IMG/VR virus record: IMGVR_UViG_3300037222_000116
Location: 23,903 to 87,902 of that record
Direction: 5' to 3' (one strand)
Length of the DNA stretch: 64,000 nt
Source of the DNA: a virus
Position 1 is the first letter of the stretch; every line of letters begins with the position of its first letter. The notes under the pieces are model-generated. The model made no database searches and was not told the origin of the DNA. It saw nothing but the letters and a program-made list of their open reading frames with translations. This document shows positions 7,709 through 15,859 of the stretch, piece after piece. The position numbers and the translations under genes are program-made.

Positions 7709-10189
7709 TTAGTTGACGAGACTGCCGGGAGGCAGGCACGAAGTACGAACTCGTATCGAATACATGGTCTGGTGCTGTCCTGAAAGCGTCACCACAGGGT
7801 AGGTTCCGACGCGGAGGGAACGCAGACGCCGACGCAACGTCGCCGACGACATCTTGGCATGTCCGTTCTTGGACGCCCAATACGCGTAGGCTTCGTAGAG
7901 ATCGTCCAGCGTCGTCCCGAGGGGGGTAGCTACGATCTCGGTCGTCTCGTTGACCCAGCGCATCACCGGGTCGATGTCCTGCTGCCAGTCGAAGCCCGAT
8001 GTCTCTGCCGAAGGTGGCAGGAGCAGGCTGCCTCGCGTAAGAGCCCTTCTTGCGCCCTCGACCGCCCAGAGAGCGATCCCTGCCAGCTCCGTCATCGCGA
8101 TGCGCTCGGCGAGCTTCAGGTCGCGCTCGTGGGCTTGGAAGTGCCTGTTGAAGTGGATGACCGCGAAGCGTCGGAAGAACGCCGGGGTGTAGTCGTTGGA
8201 GGCGGGGAGGTCGTTCGCCGAGAACATATGTCCAGCCCGCGGCCTGTAGAAGAAGCTGCCCTTATACAATTCCCGTGCCCGAATGAGCTTGCCGCCGACG
8301 ATCTCCTTGAACGACGCCGACGCCAAGATGTCGCGCTCGGGGATTTCACTGACGGCGTTCAGGAGCTTGCCGCGCAGCGCAGCACGCACCCCCTCGCCGT
8401 CGAGGTCTTGGGGCTTGATGGTCGACGTGAATGCCTGCGGGAAGAGGCCGGGGACGTGGTCGTTAGGACCGCTCAGGATGTCGATCAGGACGCTCTTGCC
8501 GTTTTGAGTGAGTCCGGTGAGCATCGCGCAGACCTCGAAGCGCCACGCCTCGCCGAAGAGCGTGACTCCAATCCACTCTTGCAGAAACGCGATCTTCTGC
8601 GCCTTGTCAGCGTCGTTGATGAAGCACTCGTCGAGGTAGAGCAAGAAGCGGGCGGCTCGCGCCTCTTGGTCATAATCGTAAGGCATCGTTGAGCGAATTC
8701 GGTGCGCAGCGGTGAACGGCTCCAGAATAGTCACGCCGTCAGCAAAGCGCAGGAAGCCGTTTCTGAACGGGACGCCTGCGGGTGCCAGCGCAAAGAAGTC
8801 AGGCTGGTTAATCAACTTGCTGGCGAGGCGGATTGTACCGACGATGTCGCTGTCTTTTAGAGCGAGGCGCTTCGTGATCCCTTGAATCATCCCGGCATAG
8901 CTGCTGACGATGCGTGTGAGATCGTCGGCGAGAATGGGATGCCATTGCTTCGTCGCTGGATCACACCTGTAGTGTTGTCCGTCGCTGTGGACGACATCCT
9001 CGAAGCTGTCACCTTTGAGATCGCTGTTGAGCTTCGCTGCCAACTCGGGGTGATCTCCCCGGTTGAACCCCCAATCACCACTCTCACCCCAACCGCCGAT
9101 GAGCTTTTTGACCTTCATCCATGATTGCGCGTTGTTTCCACAATGATTGTGAAAACAGGATGAGAGAATCGCTCCGGTCGGAATAATCGAAATCATCCGA
9201 GTGTATGGAATAGGGTGTGCGGGATCGGTTGGACATACTTTGAGATCCCAATGGAATTGTGTTTTTTTAGAGAATTCGATTTTCTGTTTTATCAGCCAGC
9301 TCTCGACGCGGTGAGCGTTGGTGAGTGCATCTTCGGTTGGTGTCCAATCTGTAATTGGTTCGTGCTTACGTACACCCGTGTCGGTTGCATTGCTTTCGAG
9401 GATAGGATGAGCATCTATCATTGCCGTCAACGTGTGCGACATCGTTTCGTTGAAGCTCACCCAACGAGTGAGGTAGGGATCTTTGCGCTTCCAGTTCCAC
9501 GAGCCCGCGAGACGCAAGACTTGGCGGGGACTCTTAGCAATGGCTTTGTCGGTCTGAAGGTGGCATGCGAGCTGTAGCTCAGCTTCAGTCCAACGGGCAA
9601 TAGGCTCTCCGCTGTTGATGGCGAAGTAACCGTGCTTCTTGCGGTCGCTGTTGGATGTTTGAAGAATTGCCGTCGGTGGTAGCTTGGGAGCAGGAGGCGT
9701 CTCACACGTCCCGTCGTCATCGTAGACAAGCATCTTGACGATCGCATCGGGAGCCGTCTTGGGTCGCGAGTAGAGGACTTCAGTCATCTCGGCTGGCGGC
9801 GTGTACCCGGTCGTGTCGCAGGCATTGACGCTGATGTAGATAGCTGCCTTGCGTTGTGGCGAGTTGTAGTTGGAGATCGCCTTCCAGCATTCGTCCAGTG
9901 TCCCGACGAGAATTGGATTGCGCGCCTTGCGCACGCCGTCCTTGGTGTAGTGCATCATGTTGTCGTCGGGGTGAGGGACGATCTGGAAGACGCAGACGGT
10001 CTTGGTGGGGTCTGCGTCGCCAAAGAGCAGCTTGATGTGCTTCTCGGCGTCTGCTCGATTGATCATCCCCGGCGTCAGCGTGATTGGAGCTGGAGGTGTT
10101 ACCAGCGTGCTACGCAACGGTGGCAGGGTGATGTCGTCCACGCCGACGTCTTCATCGTCGGGCAACGGAGGCAGCGATGGCGCTGACAT
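7709..10189 (-). CDS. primase-helicase (D5-like SF3 helicase)
   Basis: An 826-residue replication protein. An N-terminal disordered stretch leads to a RepB-type primase-like domain (about 60-270) with ILQTSNSDRKKHGYFAI and RLAGSWNWKRKDPYLTRWVSF. A middle segment contains paired Cys/His (KVCPTDPAHP, SSCFHNHCGNN), as in D5-N-linked zinc regions. The C-terminal half is a DUF5906/D5 helicase: Walker A GLTQNGKS near 560, an NAVSEIPE Walker B-like segment and MFSANDLPASNDYTPAFFRRFAVIHF. This enzyme family opens DNA and makes primers at the origin, fitting the iteron region beyond its 3' end. The ATG at 10187-10189 lacks a strong ribosome-binding site. Confidence 0.9.
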   Translation of the reverse strand: MSAPSLPPLPDDEDVGVDDITLPPLRSTLVTPPAPITLTPGMINRADAEKHIKLLFGDADPTKTVCVFQIVPHPDDNMMHYTKDGVRKARNPILVGTLDECWKAISNYNSPQRKAAIYISVNACDTTGYTPPAEMTEVLYSRPKTAPDAIVKMLVYDDDGTCETPPAPKLPPTAILQTSNSDRKKHGYFAINSGEPIARWTEAELQLACHLQTDKAIAKSPRQVLRLAGSWNWKRKDPYLTRWVSFNETMSHTLTAMIDAHPILESNATDTGVRKHEPITDWTPTEDALTNAHRVESWLIKQKIEFSKKTQFHWDLKVCPTDPAHPIPYTRMISIIPTGAILSSCFHNHCGNNAQSWMKVKKLIGGWGESGDWGFNRGDHPELAAKLNSDLKGDSFEDVVHSDGQHYRCDPATKQWHPILADDLTRIVSSYAGMIQGITKRLALKDSDIVGTIRLASKLINQPDFFALAPAGVPFRNGFLRFADGVTILEPFTAAHRIRSTMPYDYDQEARAARFLLYLDECFINDADKAQKIAFLQEWIGVTLFGEAWRFEVCAMLTGLTQNGKSVLIDILSGPNDHVPGLFPQAFTSTIKPQDLDGEGVRAALRGKLLNAVSEIPERDILASASFKEIVGGKLIRARELYKGSFFYRPRAGHMFSANDLPASNDYTPAFFRRFAVIHFNRHFQAHERDLKLAERIAMTELAGIALWAVEGARRALTRGSLLLPPSAETSGFDWQQDIDPVMRWVNETTEIVATPLGTTLDDLYEAYAYWASKNGHAKMSSATLRRRLRSLRVGTYPVVTLSGQHQTMYSIRVRTSCLPPGSLVN

Positions 10190-10439
10190 TTACGAGGGCC
10201 GCAGGCTTTTCTGAAAGGACATCTCGCTCCCCAAAGTTGGCGTTGGGCGGTCGGCGGGCCGCAGGAGTCTGCGCTTCTACCTCAAGGCGTTGGTGATTGG
10301 CAAGATGTTTACAGTCGATTCACTCTAAGTAGGCATTTCATATGGTCTTAGGTGATACCTCTAATTTTTTGTTTGACGTGATTGCAATGCCGTGCGAGAA
10401 CGGGAGTCTCTTTTCTCGTTGTCGATGGAGACGTGTCGA
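10190..10439. promoter_or_regulatory. divergent intergenic promoter region
   Basis: This 250-nt gap separates the minus primase gene from the plus replication operon. It holds TAGGT-GAT-ACCT (an interrupted palindrome near 10349) and a candidate plus-strand promoter TTTACA-N16-TAGGCA near 10308-10335. No gene is supported. Confidence 0.35.
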
Positions 10440-10907
10440 ATGTCTAAGCCCAAGAAGGGCGCGAGTTCGCGTCGCGCTTTGCCTGTTCTGCGTGGCGGCT
10501 TTGCCGATCGCAATCCCAAGCCGAAGCATGCCAAGGCGAAGGTGAAGGCGGGCTTGCCTGCTCCCTTTGTCGAGCACGAGGAAGCCGTTTCGCAGGCGCG
10601 CACGCAGTCCTACGACGAAGACCTCCGCGAGCTGGGTTTTGTCAACGAGGACGCCTTTCACGAGGCGGTCGACATGAACCGCGCTGCGTTCGCCGCGGCG
10701 CTGGTCGGCCAGCGGCGAGCAGCAGCACAGGTCGATCGCAATGACCGTGTCAGGCGGTCGCTGCTCGGTCTGTTGGAGGTTGAAGAGGTCCGTCTCTTCA
10801 TTGCCGAGAAGACCGGGCGCTTCCACGAGACGGTTCACCAGCTCGTCGAGTTGGCGAAAGACCCCTCGGACCCAGCGTGGGACGAAAAGAAGCCGGTGGC
10901 GCGGTGA
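10440..10907 (+). CDS. basic N-terminal hypothetical protein
   Basis: A 155-residue protein of unknown function. A Lys/Arg-rich start (MSKPKKGASSRRALPVLRGG...KAKVKAGLP) precedes a helical region with RELGFVNEDAFHEAVDMNRAAF and EKTGRFHETVHQLVELAK. It is first in the 10.4-24.1 kb replication operon and its stop overlaps the next GTG (GTGA). A DNA-binding accessory role is possible but not shown. Confidence 0.65.
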   Translation: MSKPKKGASSRRALPVLRGGFADRNPKPKHAKAKVKAGLPAPFVEHEEAVSQARTQSYDEDLRELGFVNEDAFHEAVDMNRAAFAAALVGQRRAAAQVDRNDRVRRSLLGLLEVEEVRLFIAEKTGRFHETVHQLVELAKDPSDPAWDEKKPVAR

Positions 10908-11080
10908 GCACCAAGTTAGACTTGGACGTCATCGGTCCCGAGGCAGAGGCAGTCAAGACCATTGATGCCTTGATGTTGGAGAATGTTCCGGCAGCGCGGA
11001 TTTGTGATCGCTTCGCTTTGCTGCGAAAGGCGTGGGACGAGCCGATCGATGCGCTCGTCAAAGAAGCTCGGGGGCAATGA
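10904..11080 (+). CDS. small helical protein
   Basis: A 58-residue protein (GTG start overlapping the previous TGA) with the helical segment AEAVKTIDALMLENVPAARICDRFALLRKAWDE. Function is unknown. Confidence 0.55.
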   Translation: MSTKLDLDVIGPEAEAVKTIDALMLENVPAARICDRFALLRKAWDEPIDALVKEARGQ

Positions 11081-11090
11081 CGAAGGTGAC

Positions 11091-11444
11091 ATGGATCTTC
11101 TCATGAATCACCTGCGAGGACTCGCGCTCGGCGCGTATGTCATCGGGCGGCTCGATGGTGCGGACGAAGCGACGGCGCAAGCCGCCGCGAAGCTCATGCT
11201 CGATGTGCAGAGCGTTGCCATGGTCGCTTCGCTCGAAGCGAACGAAGTCAATCGGCGGCGGATCAGCATTGAGCGCGCTGAAGTGACTTTGGCGAAGCTC
11301 AAGAGCGCCTATCACTCTGAGCATCCGGCTGTCCTTCGCGTCTCGAAAGCATTGTCGCGCTTGCGTGCGGGTGATGACATCGCGATGGTGCTCGCCGAGT
11401 TGAATGCCGATGCCAAGGTCAGTGGCGGGTTCTCTCTCGGCTAA
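11091..11444 (+). CDS. helical hypothetical protein
   Basis: A 117-residue, mainly alpha-helical protein of unknown function (MDLLMNHLRGLALGAYVIGRLDGADEATAQAAAKLMLD...). An AGGTG ribosome-binding site precedes the ATG at 11091. Its stop overlaps the helicase start (TAATG), so it is translated with it. Confidence 0.65.
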   Translation: MDLLMNHLRGLALGAYVIGRLDGADEATAQAAAKLMLDVQSVAMVASLEANEVNRRRISIERAEVTLAKLKSAYHSEHPAVLRVSKALSRLRAGDDIAMVLAELNADAKVSGGFSLG

Positions 11445-13195
11445 TGCCTGTCGTTCTCGCACAAGGCAACGCTGGTATTCCTGTCACGCCAGTAGTCGGC
11501 GAGCGTGACTGGTTCCGCGTGCCGTGGAAACAGATTCACGAGAAGACCGGCTTGCCGCCGTATGTCATTCCCGGCGTTCGCGAGCCCAAGACCGGAGGCC
11601 AGCTCTCGCCGTGGCCTCGCTACGTCCATCGGACGCACCTGCCAGCATTGGGCTTGGTTGTCCCGGTTGATGATGCTCCTTCGCCGCACAAGTACGGCGA
11701 GGACGTCTTGCGGTCGTATCAGAAGCTCGATCGGGATTTCGTTTCTGCCCGACGTGGCGTGATTCTGAGCCAAGAACAGCGTGTGGGTAAGACTCCCACA
11801 GCGATGTACGCACATGAGCCGAACGACGGCATGATGGTTGTTGTTGGCCCTCTTGCGTCGCGTCTCGTGTGGCACGAGTGGGCCGCTCGTCGCTTCGGGT
11901 GGTGTGCTGACGAGACGTGCATTACTTGCTCGCGGCTCTGTACTGTCCATCGCGACGTTCCGAGCTTCATTGCTCTCGAAGGTAGGACGGTCGATCCGAA
12001 GCTGCCGCCGTTGACCATGACGAAAGCGATCCGTTGCTTTTCGACAACATCGCTCTTCGCGATGGGACAGCTCAAGCCGCGTGTAGTCTTCATGTCGCAC
12101 GCGATCGTCTTTCCGTGGTCTGAGCAATGGACGCTTTTCGAGCCGCTCGGGACATTGGTTGTCGACGAGTTCCACATGGTCGGCCTTGGCAATCGACACA
12201 ACCTGACCGTCAAGGGCCTACGCCGCATCAACACGGTCGCGTCGCGTGCAATTATGTTGTCTGGTACGCCGATTTCCAATCGCATTGATGGCCTGTGGGC
12301 ACCGCTCGACATTGCTGTCCCCGGTGCGTTTGGAAAATATTGGGATTTTGGGCGCCGCTGGGTCGGCGCGACGCCGGGAGCCCATGGCTATCAGATGGGT
12401 GCTCCGACACGGGTTGATGAACTGAAGGCGCGTTTGTCTGAAGTCTTGATTCGACGCACTTGGAAAGAGATCGCGCCGAACCTGCCGCCGATTTCGCGCA
12501 GTACAGAACTGGTCGCGATTCCCGAGAAAGTGCGCTGGGAGGTCGAGCAGCTCGCGTCCGAGCTTCGCAAGATGACGGATGGTCTTCAGACCAAAGTCGG
12601 GCACTTGGCAAGATTGCGGCGGCTCTTCGCCGAAGCCAAGACCGATGCGGCTGTGCTGCAAATCGAAGACGCCATTGCCAACGGGCACTCGTGTATCGGC
12701 TGGGTATGGCACCGTGATGTCGCGTTCAAGCTGGTTGAGAAGCTGCGCGCGAAATCAATTCGGGTCTTTGATCCGATTCACGGCCAAGTACCCCCCAAAG
12801 AGCGCGAAGAAATCCTGCGTGACGCCGCGAGCGGCATTGGTCCTCGCGTGTTGGTCGCGACCATGGCATCTCTGGGAACGGCTGTGGCCCTGACGTGGGC
12901 CTCGCACGAGTTCTTCGCCGAGCTGGACTGGAACCCGACCAACATCGCCCAGCCCGAGATGCGTCCTTTTGACGGTGTCAATAGCGTGTCGAGCGTGTTC
13001 ATGGTCGCCGACTGTGACTCGGACATTCGATTGGCTCAGTCGTTGGTATCAAAGCTCGGGACCACGAGAGCACTCGGGCTCGAAGCCGGGGTTGGAAGCT
13101 GTGCTGAAGTTCTCGGGGAGACGTTCGGCATCGCTCCGAGTCGCAGTCTCGATGAAATGGCCGAGCGGCTCCTCGAAGCAAGAGACGACGAATGA
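11444..13195 (+). CDS. SNF2-like SF2 helicase/ATPase
   Basis: A 583-residue helicase-superfamily protein. Motif I is QEQRVGKTPTA (near 109-119), motif Ia is VVVGPLASRLVWHEW, motif II is LVVDEFHM (near 238) and motif III is MLSGTPISNR (near 270), the SNF2/DEAD order. A Cys/His patch between motifs Ia and II (CADETCITCSRLCTVH) looks like a zinc site. The C-terminal RecA lobe (about 405-520) includes GPRVLVATMASLGTAVALTWASHEFFAELDWNPTNIAQPEMR, equivalent to motifs V-VI, although the usual final Arg-rich QAxxRxxR is degenerate (QPEMRPFD). Phage relatives take part in replication or recombination. Confidence 0.85.
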   Translation: MPVVLAQGNAGIPVTPVVGERDWFRVPWKQIHEKTGLPPYVIPGVREPKTGGQLSPWPRYVHRTHLPALGLVVPVDDAPSPHKYGEDVLRSYQKLDRDFVSARRGVILSQEQRVGKTPTAMYAHEPNDGMMVVVGPLASRLVWHEWAARRFGWCADETCITCSRLCTVHRDVPSFIALEGRTVDPKLPPLTMTKAIRCFSTTSLFAMGQLKPRVVFMSHAIVFPWSEQWTLFEPLGTLVVDEFHMVGLGNRHNLTVKGLRRINTVASRAIMLSGTPISNRIDGLWAPLDIAVPGAFGKYWDFGRRWVGATPGAHGYQMGAPTRVDELKARLSEVLIRRTWKEIAPNLPPISRSTELVAIPEKVRWEVEQLASELRKMTDGLQTKVGHLARLRRLFAEAKTDAAVLQIEDAIANGHSCIGWVWHRDVAFKLVEKLRAKSIRVFDPIHGQVPPKEREEILRDAASGIGPRVLVATMASLGTAVALTWASHEFFAELDWNPTNIAQPEMRPFDGVNSVSSVFMVADCDSDIRLAQSLVSKLGTTRALGLEAGVGSCAEVLGETFGIAPSRSLDEMAERLLEARDDE

Positions 13196-13383
13196 ACATT
13201 CTTGATTGGGTTTGGCATATGTTCACGACAGACGCCGGGCGTGCGTGGTTTCTGCGCGAAGTCAACGACCCGGCAATCAACGCTGCGCTGGCGATTGTCC
13301 GTGCCGAAGACACTTTCTTTCGGACGCTGCTTCGTCTCGAAGAAGCAGCATCCGAGTGGGACGACCTTGGAGGAGAATCGTGA
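13192..13383 (+). CDS. small hypothetical protein
   Basis: A 63-residue protein (MNILDWVWHMFTTDAGRAWFLREV...) of unknown function. ATGA overlaps the helicase stop and a GGAGGAG ribosome-binding site for the next gene lies inside its end. Confidence 0.6.
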   Translation: MNILDWVWHMFTTDAGRAWFLREVNDPAINAALAIVRAEDTFFRTLLRLEEAASEWDDLGGES

Positions 13384-13820
13384 AAATCTACGTTGCGTCA
13401 TCATGGCGTAATCTCTTGCAGCCGGGCATCGTGCTCGCGTTGCGACGGTGTGGTCACGAGGTCTACGACTTCCGCCATCCGTCTCCCGGTAACAATGGCT
13501 TCTCGTGGAAGGAAATCGACGGCGGCTGGGAGTCGTGGACGCCCGAGCAGTATCGTGCTGCGTTGCAGCACCCGATCGCCGTTGCGGGGTACGATCACGA
13601 CATCGGTGCGCTGAAGGCTTGTGATACCTGCGTTCTCGTCCTTCCATCGGGGCGCTCAGCCTCGTGGGAGTTCGGCTATGCGATGGGGCAGGGCAAGCGC
13701 GGCGTCGTGGTGCAGCTCGACAAGATCGAGCCTGAGTTGATGTACCGCGAAGCCGAGATCGTCACGTCGATGGACGAGTTCTTCAACGTCTTCGGCGAGC
13801 CGAGCGAGCACGGCTCGTGA
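13380..13820 (+). CDS. nucleoside 2-deoxyribosyltransferase-like protein
   Basis: A 146-residue protein resembling phage nucleoside 2-deoxyribosyltransferase-like or DUF4406 proteins. The start KIYVASSWRN fits the first strand and glycine/serine loop, D-H-D appears in GYDHDIGALKACDTCVLVLPSGRSASWEFGYAMGQGK, and the Glu in SASWEFGYA matches the family's catalytic Glu position. Members exchange bases on deoxynucleosides or remove modified bases, so this may salvage or edit nucleotides alongside ThyX. The GTG start has a strong GGAGGAG site, and it overlaps its neighbours at both ends. Confidence 0.75.
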   Translation: MKIYVASSWRNLLQPGIVLALRRCGHEVYDFRHPSPGNNGFSWKEIDGGWESWTPEQYRAALQHPIAVAGYDHDIGALKACDTCVLVLPSGRSASWEFGYAMGQGKRGVVVQLDKIEPELMYREAEIVTSMDEFFNVFGEPSEHGS

Positions 13821-14077
13821 AGATCGCCGAGCTGAAGATTTGGCTGGAGTGCTACAAGAGCGCGCTCCCGGCCTACATGATCTCTCGGGACAAAGAGAGT
13901 GATCCGCCGCCCAAGACGATCGAGGGCTATACGGACGCGGACTACGTGAGTGAGCGGGCGGCGTTGATCGCCGACAAGATGCTCATGCAGTACCAGCTTC
14001 GCCTGATGAACTACGCCGATCCCACCGAGAGTGAGGACGCCCCTCCTCTCAAGGAGAAGACCGATGTCCCTGCGTGA
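13817..14077 (+). CDS. hypothetical protein
   Basis: An 86-residue helical protein of unknown function (GTG start, KIAELKIWLECYKSALPAYMISRDKE...). Its end overlaps the next gene by 14 nt. Confidence 0.6.
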   Translation: MKIAELKIWLECYKSALPAYMISRDKESDPPPKTIEGYTDADYVSERAALIADKMLMQYQLRLMNYADPTESEDAPPLKEKTDVPA

Positions 14078-14240
14078 CAAGAACGGCAAGATGGTATTCC
14101 CCGAGGACAAGCTGCGCACCAAGCCCAAGCGCGGCAAGAAGTCCGCGACGGGCGGCATCGTGCGCACCGGGCGCAAGGCCAATGGTGCCAAGCAGCGCCA
14201 GTGGCGGGAGCCGACACCGGGAGAGCGCGTCGATGGCTGA
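14064..14240 (+). CDS. small Lys/Arg-rich protein
   Basis: A 58-residue, highly basic protein (MSLRDKNGKMVFPEDKLRTK...GRKANGAKQRQWREP). AAGGAG precedes the ATG. It is probably nucleic-acid binding by charge alone; no domain is recognised. Confidence 0.6.
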   Translation: MSLRDKNGKMVFPEDKLRTKPKRGKKSATGGIVRTGRKANGAKQRQWREPTPGERVDG

Positions 14241-14433
14241 TTATTCCTGCCTCGACTTCACGTCGCAGACGAGGCGCACACTTCTCGCGGCGGCGGTGAT
14301 TCAGGGATTGCTTGCCGACGGCAACATCGTCAAGGGCAATTCCAAGGACACCAACGAGCAGATCGCCAAGAAGCTCGCAGTGGCGGCTGTGCGAATCGCA
14401 GACTTTGTCTGCGCCGAGCTGGACAAGGAGTAG
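14233..14433 (+). CDS. small helical protein
   Basis: A 66-residue protein (MADYSCLDFTSQTRRTLLAAAVIQGLLADGN...) with two predicted helices. It overlaps the upstream gene by 8 nt. Function is unknown. Confidence 0.6.
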   Translation: MADYSCLDFTSQTRRTLLAAAVIQGLLADGNIVKGNSKDTNEQIAKKLAVAAVRIADFVCAELDKE

Positions 14434-14440
14434 AAGCCAA

Positions 14441-14716
14441 ATGGCGCTCGACGACATCAAGATCGTTCGTGTCCTCCGCATCATCGAGTACACAGGACCG
14501 CGGCATGTCGTGACGACCACCATCGCGCAGAGCATTGACGGGATGTTCGATGCACCCAACGGCATGCGCATTGTCGCTGCTTTGGTTGCCAGCGGTACTC
14601 CCGACGAGATAGCAGCGGCGTTGCGCTATGGCATTGGTGCCGATGCGCGACGAGCCTTGATGAACGCGCGTGAGCGAACGTGGGTTAATCCACGCAAGTA
14701 CAAGAAAGGCTACTAG
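14441..14716 (+). CDS. hypothetical protein
   Basis: A 91-residue protein (MALDDIKIVRVLRIIEYTGPRHVVTTTIAQS...) with a beta-rich first half and a helical AAALRYGIGADARRALMNAR half. No family is recognised. It sits between tightly packed small operon genes. Confidence 0.6.
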   Translation: MALDDIKIVRVLRIIEYTGPRHVVTTTIAQSIDGMFDAPNGMRIVAALVASGTPDEIAAALRYGIGADARRALMNARERTWVNPRKYKKGY

Positions 14717-14718
14717 CT

Positions 14719-14934
14719 GTGGCTGACTTCAATCGGCGAGAAGAAGATCACGAGATCCCGCGTGCGACGTGTATCGGCGAGACGGCGAAAGCTCTCAAGG
14801 TCGAGCACTCCTCGGGTGAGGAGTTGTGGGTTCCCAAGTCTGTGATCTGCGAAGCGTCGGACGTCAAGGAACTCGGTGACTATGGCACTCTCGTCATTCC
14901 TCAGTGGTTTGCGAAAAAGGAGAACTTGTTCTAA
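14719..14934 (+). CDS. small beta-rich protein, possible SH3-like fold
   Basis: A 71-residue protein with GTG start. The segment ATCIGETAKALKVEHSSGEELWVPKSVI resembles a domain in the 22937 gene product (TVLWVPKNKV). The two may be paralogous small barrel proteins. Function is unknown. Confidence 0.6.
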   Translation: MADFNRREEDHEIPRATCIGETAKALKVEHSSGEELWVPKSVICEASDVKELGDYGTLVIPQWFAKKENLF

Positions 14935-15254
14935 TGGCAAAATCAGTCGAAATACAGGCGGCGTTCGGTGTTCGTTTCAAGCTCCGCGCCGAGGGGGACA
15001 AGCTCTACGCCGCGGGGGGCAAGCTCTGCGCCGAGGGGGACAAGCTCTACGCCGCGGGGGGCAAGCTCTACGCCGAGGGGGGCAAGCTCCGCGCCGAGGG
15101 GGGCAAGCTCTGCGCCGAGGGGGGCAAGCTCCGCGCCGAGGGGGACCTCGTTTTCTCTGTTGCGGTCATCGCTGCCTTCGGAGCAAAAGCAATCATCGAG
15201 TGGTGGAGGAAAGACGGTAGCGTCTTCGTGAACGATGAGGAGTATAGCTCGTGA
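14934..15254 (+). CDS. heptad-repeat phage protein (KLxAEGD repeats)
   Basis: A 106-residue protein in which residues 16-71 are eight perfect seven-residue repeats of pattern KL(R/Y/C)A(E/A)G(D/G). A hydrophobic segment (VFSVAVIAAFGAKA) and an IEWWRKDGSVFVNDEEY C-terminus follow. Phage proteins with KLxAEGD repeats and a similar W-containing tail are known, but their role is not. The repeats probably make one long amphipathic helix. ATG follows the previous stop (TAATG). Confidence 0.75.
   Translation: MAKSVEIQAAFGVRFKLRAEGDKLYAAGGKLCAEGDKLYAAGGKLYAEGGKLRAEGGKLCAEGGKLRAEGDLVFSVAVIAAFGAKAIIEWWRKDGSVFVNDEEYSS
14979..15146 (+). repeat. eight 21-bp coding repeats
   Basis: Eight in-frame 21-bp units starting AAGCTC and differing mainly at codon 3 (CGC, TGC or TAC) and codons 5 and 7. 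All six reading frames stay open across it. It encodes the heptad repeats of the 14934 protein. Confidence 0.95.
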
Positions 15255-15859
15255 GCGCTGCCGTCCTGTTCGATGCGATTGCCCGTGGCGTTGAAGCCGC
15301 TCTCGACAACAAGACGACGCCCTACAAGGTCGGCGAGAAGCGTCCCTACAGCGAAGAGCGAGCGGACTTGTCTTCAAAGTGCCAGCGGCTCGTTGCGATG
15401 GCGATTGGCGAGATGAATGCTGCCGCCAAGCAGTCCGATCGCGCCGCCAAGCAAGCCGGGCGTAAGTTCGTCAAGCCTGCGGGCGACCGTCGTCCTACAC
15501 CCCCGCCGCGCTTCACCGAGCCGCGCGTCGCAGCGAGGCGTCCTGCGCGCAGCATCCCGGTGGTTGTCGAGGAGCAGATCGAGGTCGAAGACGAGGGAAC
15601 CGAGGCGCAACGCGTCTCGCCGTCGTTTCCCGCCAAGACGGCGGCGGCTGGTCAGCATGTGATGACCGGCGCAGGCGTGGAGCTGGAGGCCCTTGGTAGG
15701 GTGTCAGCCAAGAAGCCGGGGTCCTTTCTCTTCAAGCGCGGCGACGGCGCGATTCTCGCCATTCTCGCCGACACCATGATGGTCGAATGGCCGCAAGGCA
15801 ACGGCGAAGTCGTCGAAGACGATGAAGAGCAGGCACCCCCGAACGGAGACGCCTCGTGA
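15251..15859 (+). CDS. hypothetical protein with Pro/Arg-rich linker
   Basis: A 202-residue protein of unknown function. A helical N-terminus (about 1-75, with Ala/Lys-rich MNAAAKQSDRAAKQAGRK), a Pro/Arg linker and a beta-rich domain about 135-185 (VELEALGRVSAKKPGSFLFKRGDGAILAILADTMMVEWP) precede an acidic tail. GTG overlaps the previous stop. Its position just before the nuclease gene suggests a replication-accessory protein. Confidence 0.6.
   Translation: MSAAVLFDAIARGVEAALDNKTTPYKVGEKRPYSEERADLSSKCQRLVAMAIGEMNAAAKQSDRAAKQAGRKFVKPAGDRRPTPPPRFTEPRVAARRPARSIPVVVEEQIEVEDEGTEAQRVSPSFPAKTAAAGQHVMTGAGVELEALGRVSAKKPGSFLFKRGDGAILAILADTMMVEWPQGNGEVVEDDEEQAPPNGDAS

Noticed and set aside
14979-15146. 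Possible CRISPR array or iteron set
   Set aside because: The 21-bp units are contiguous without spacers and translate to a clear heptad repeat in one frame.
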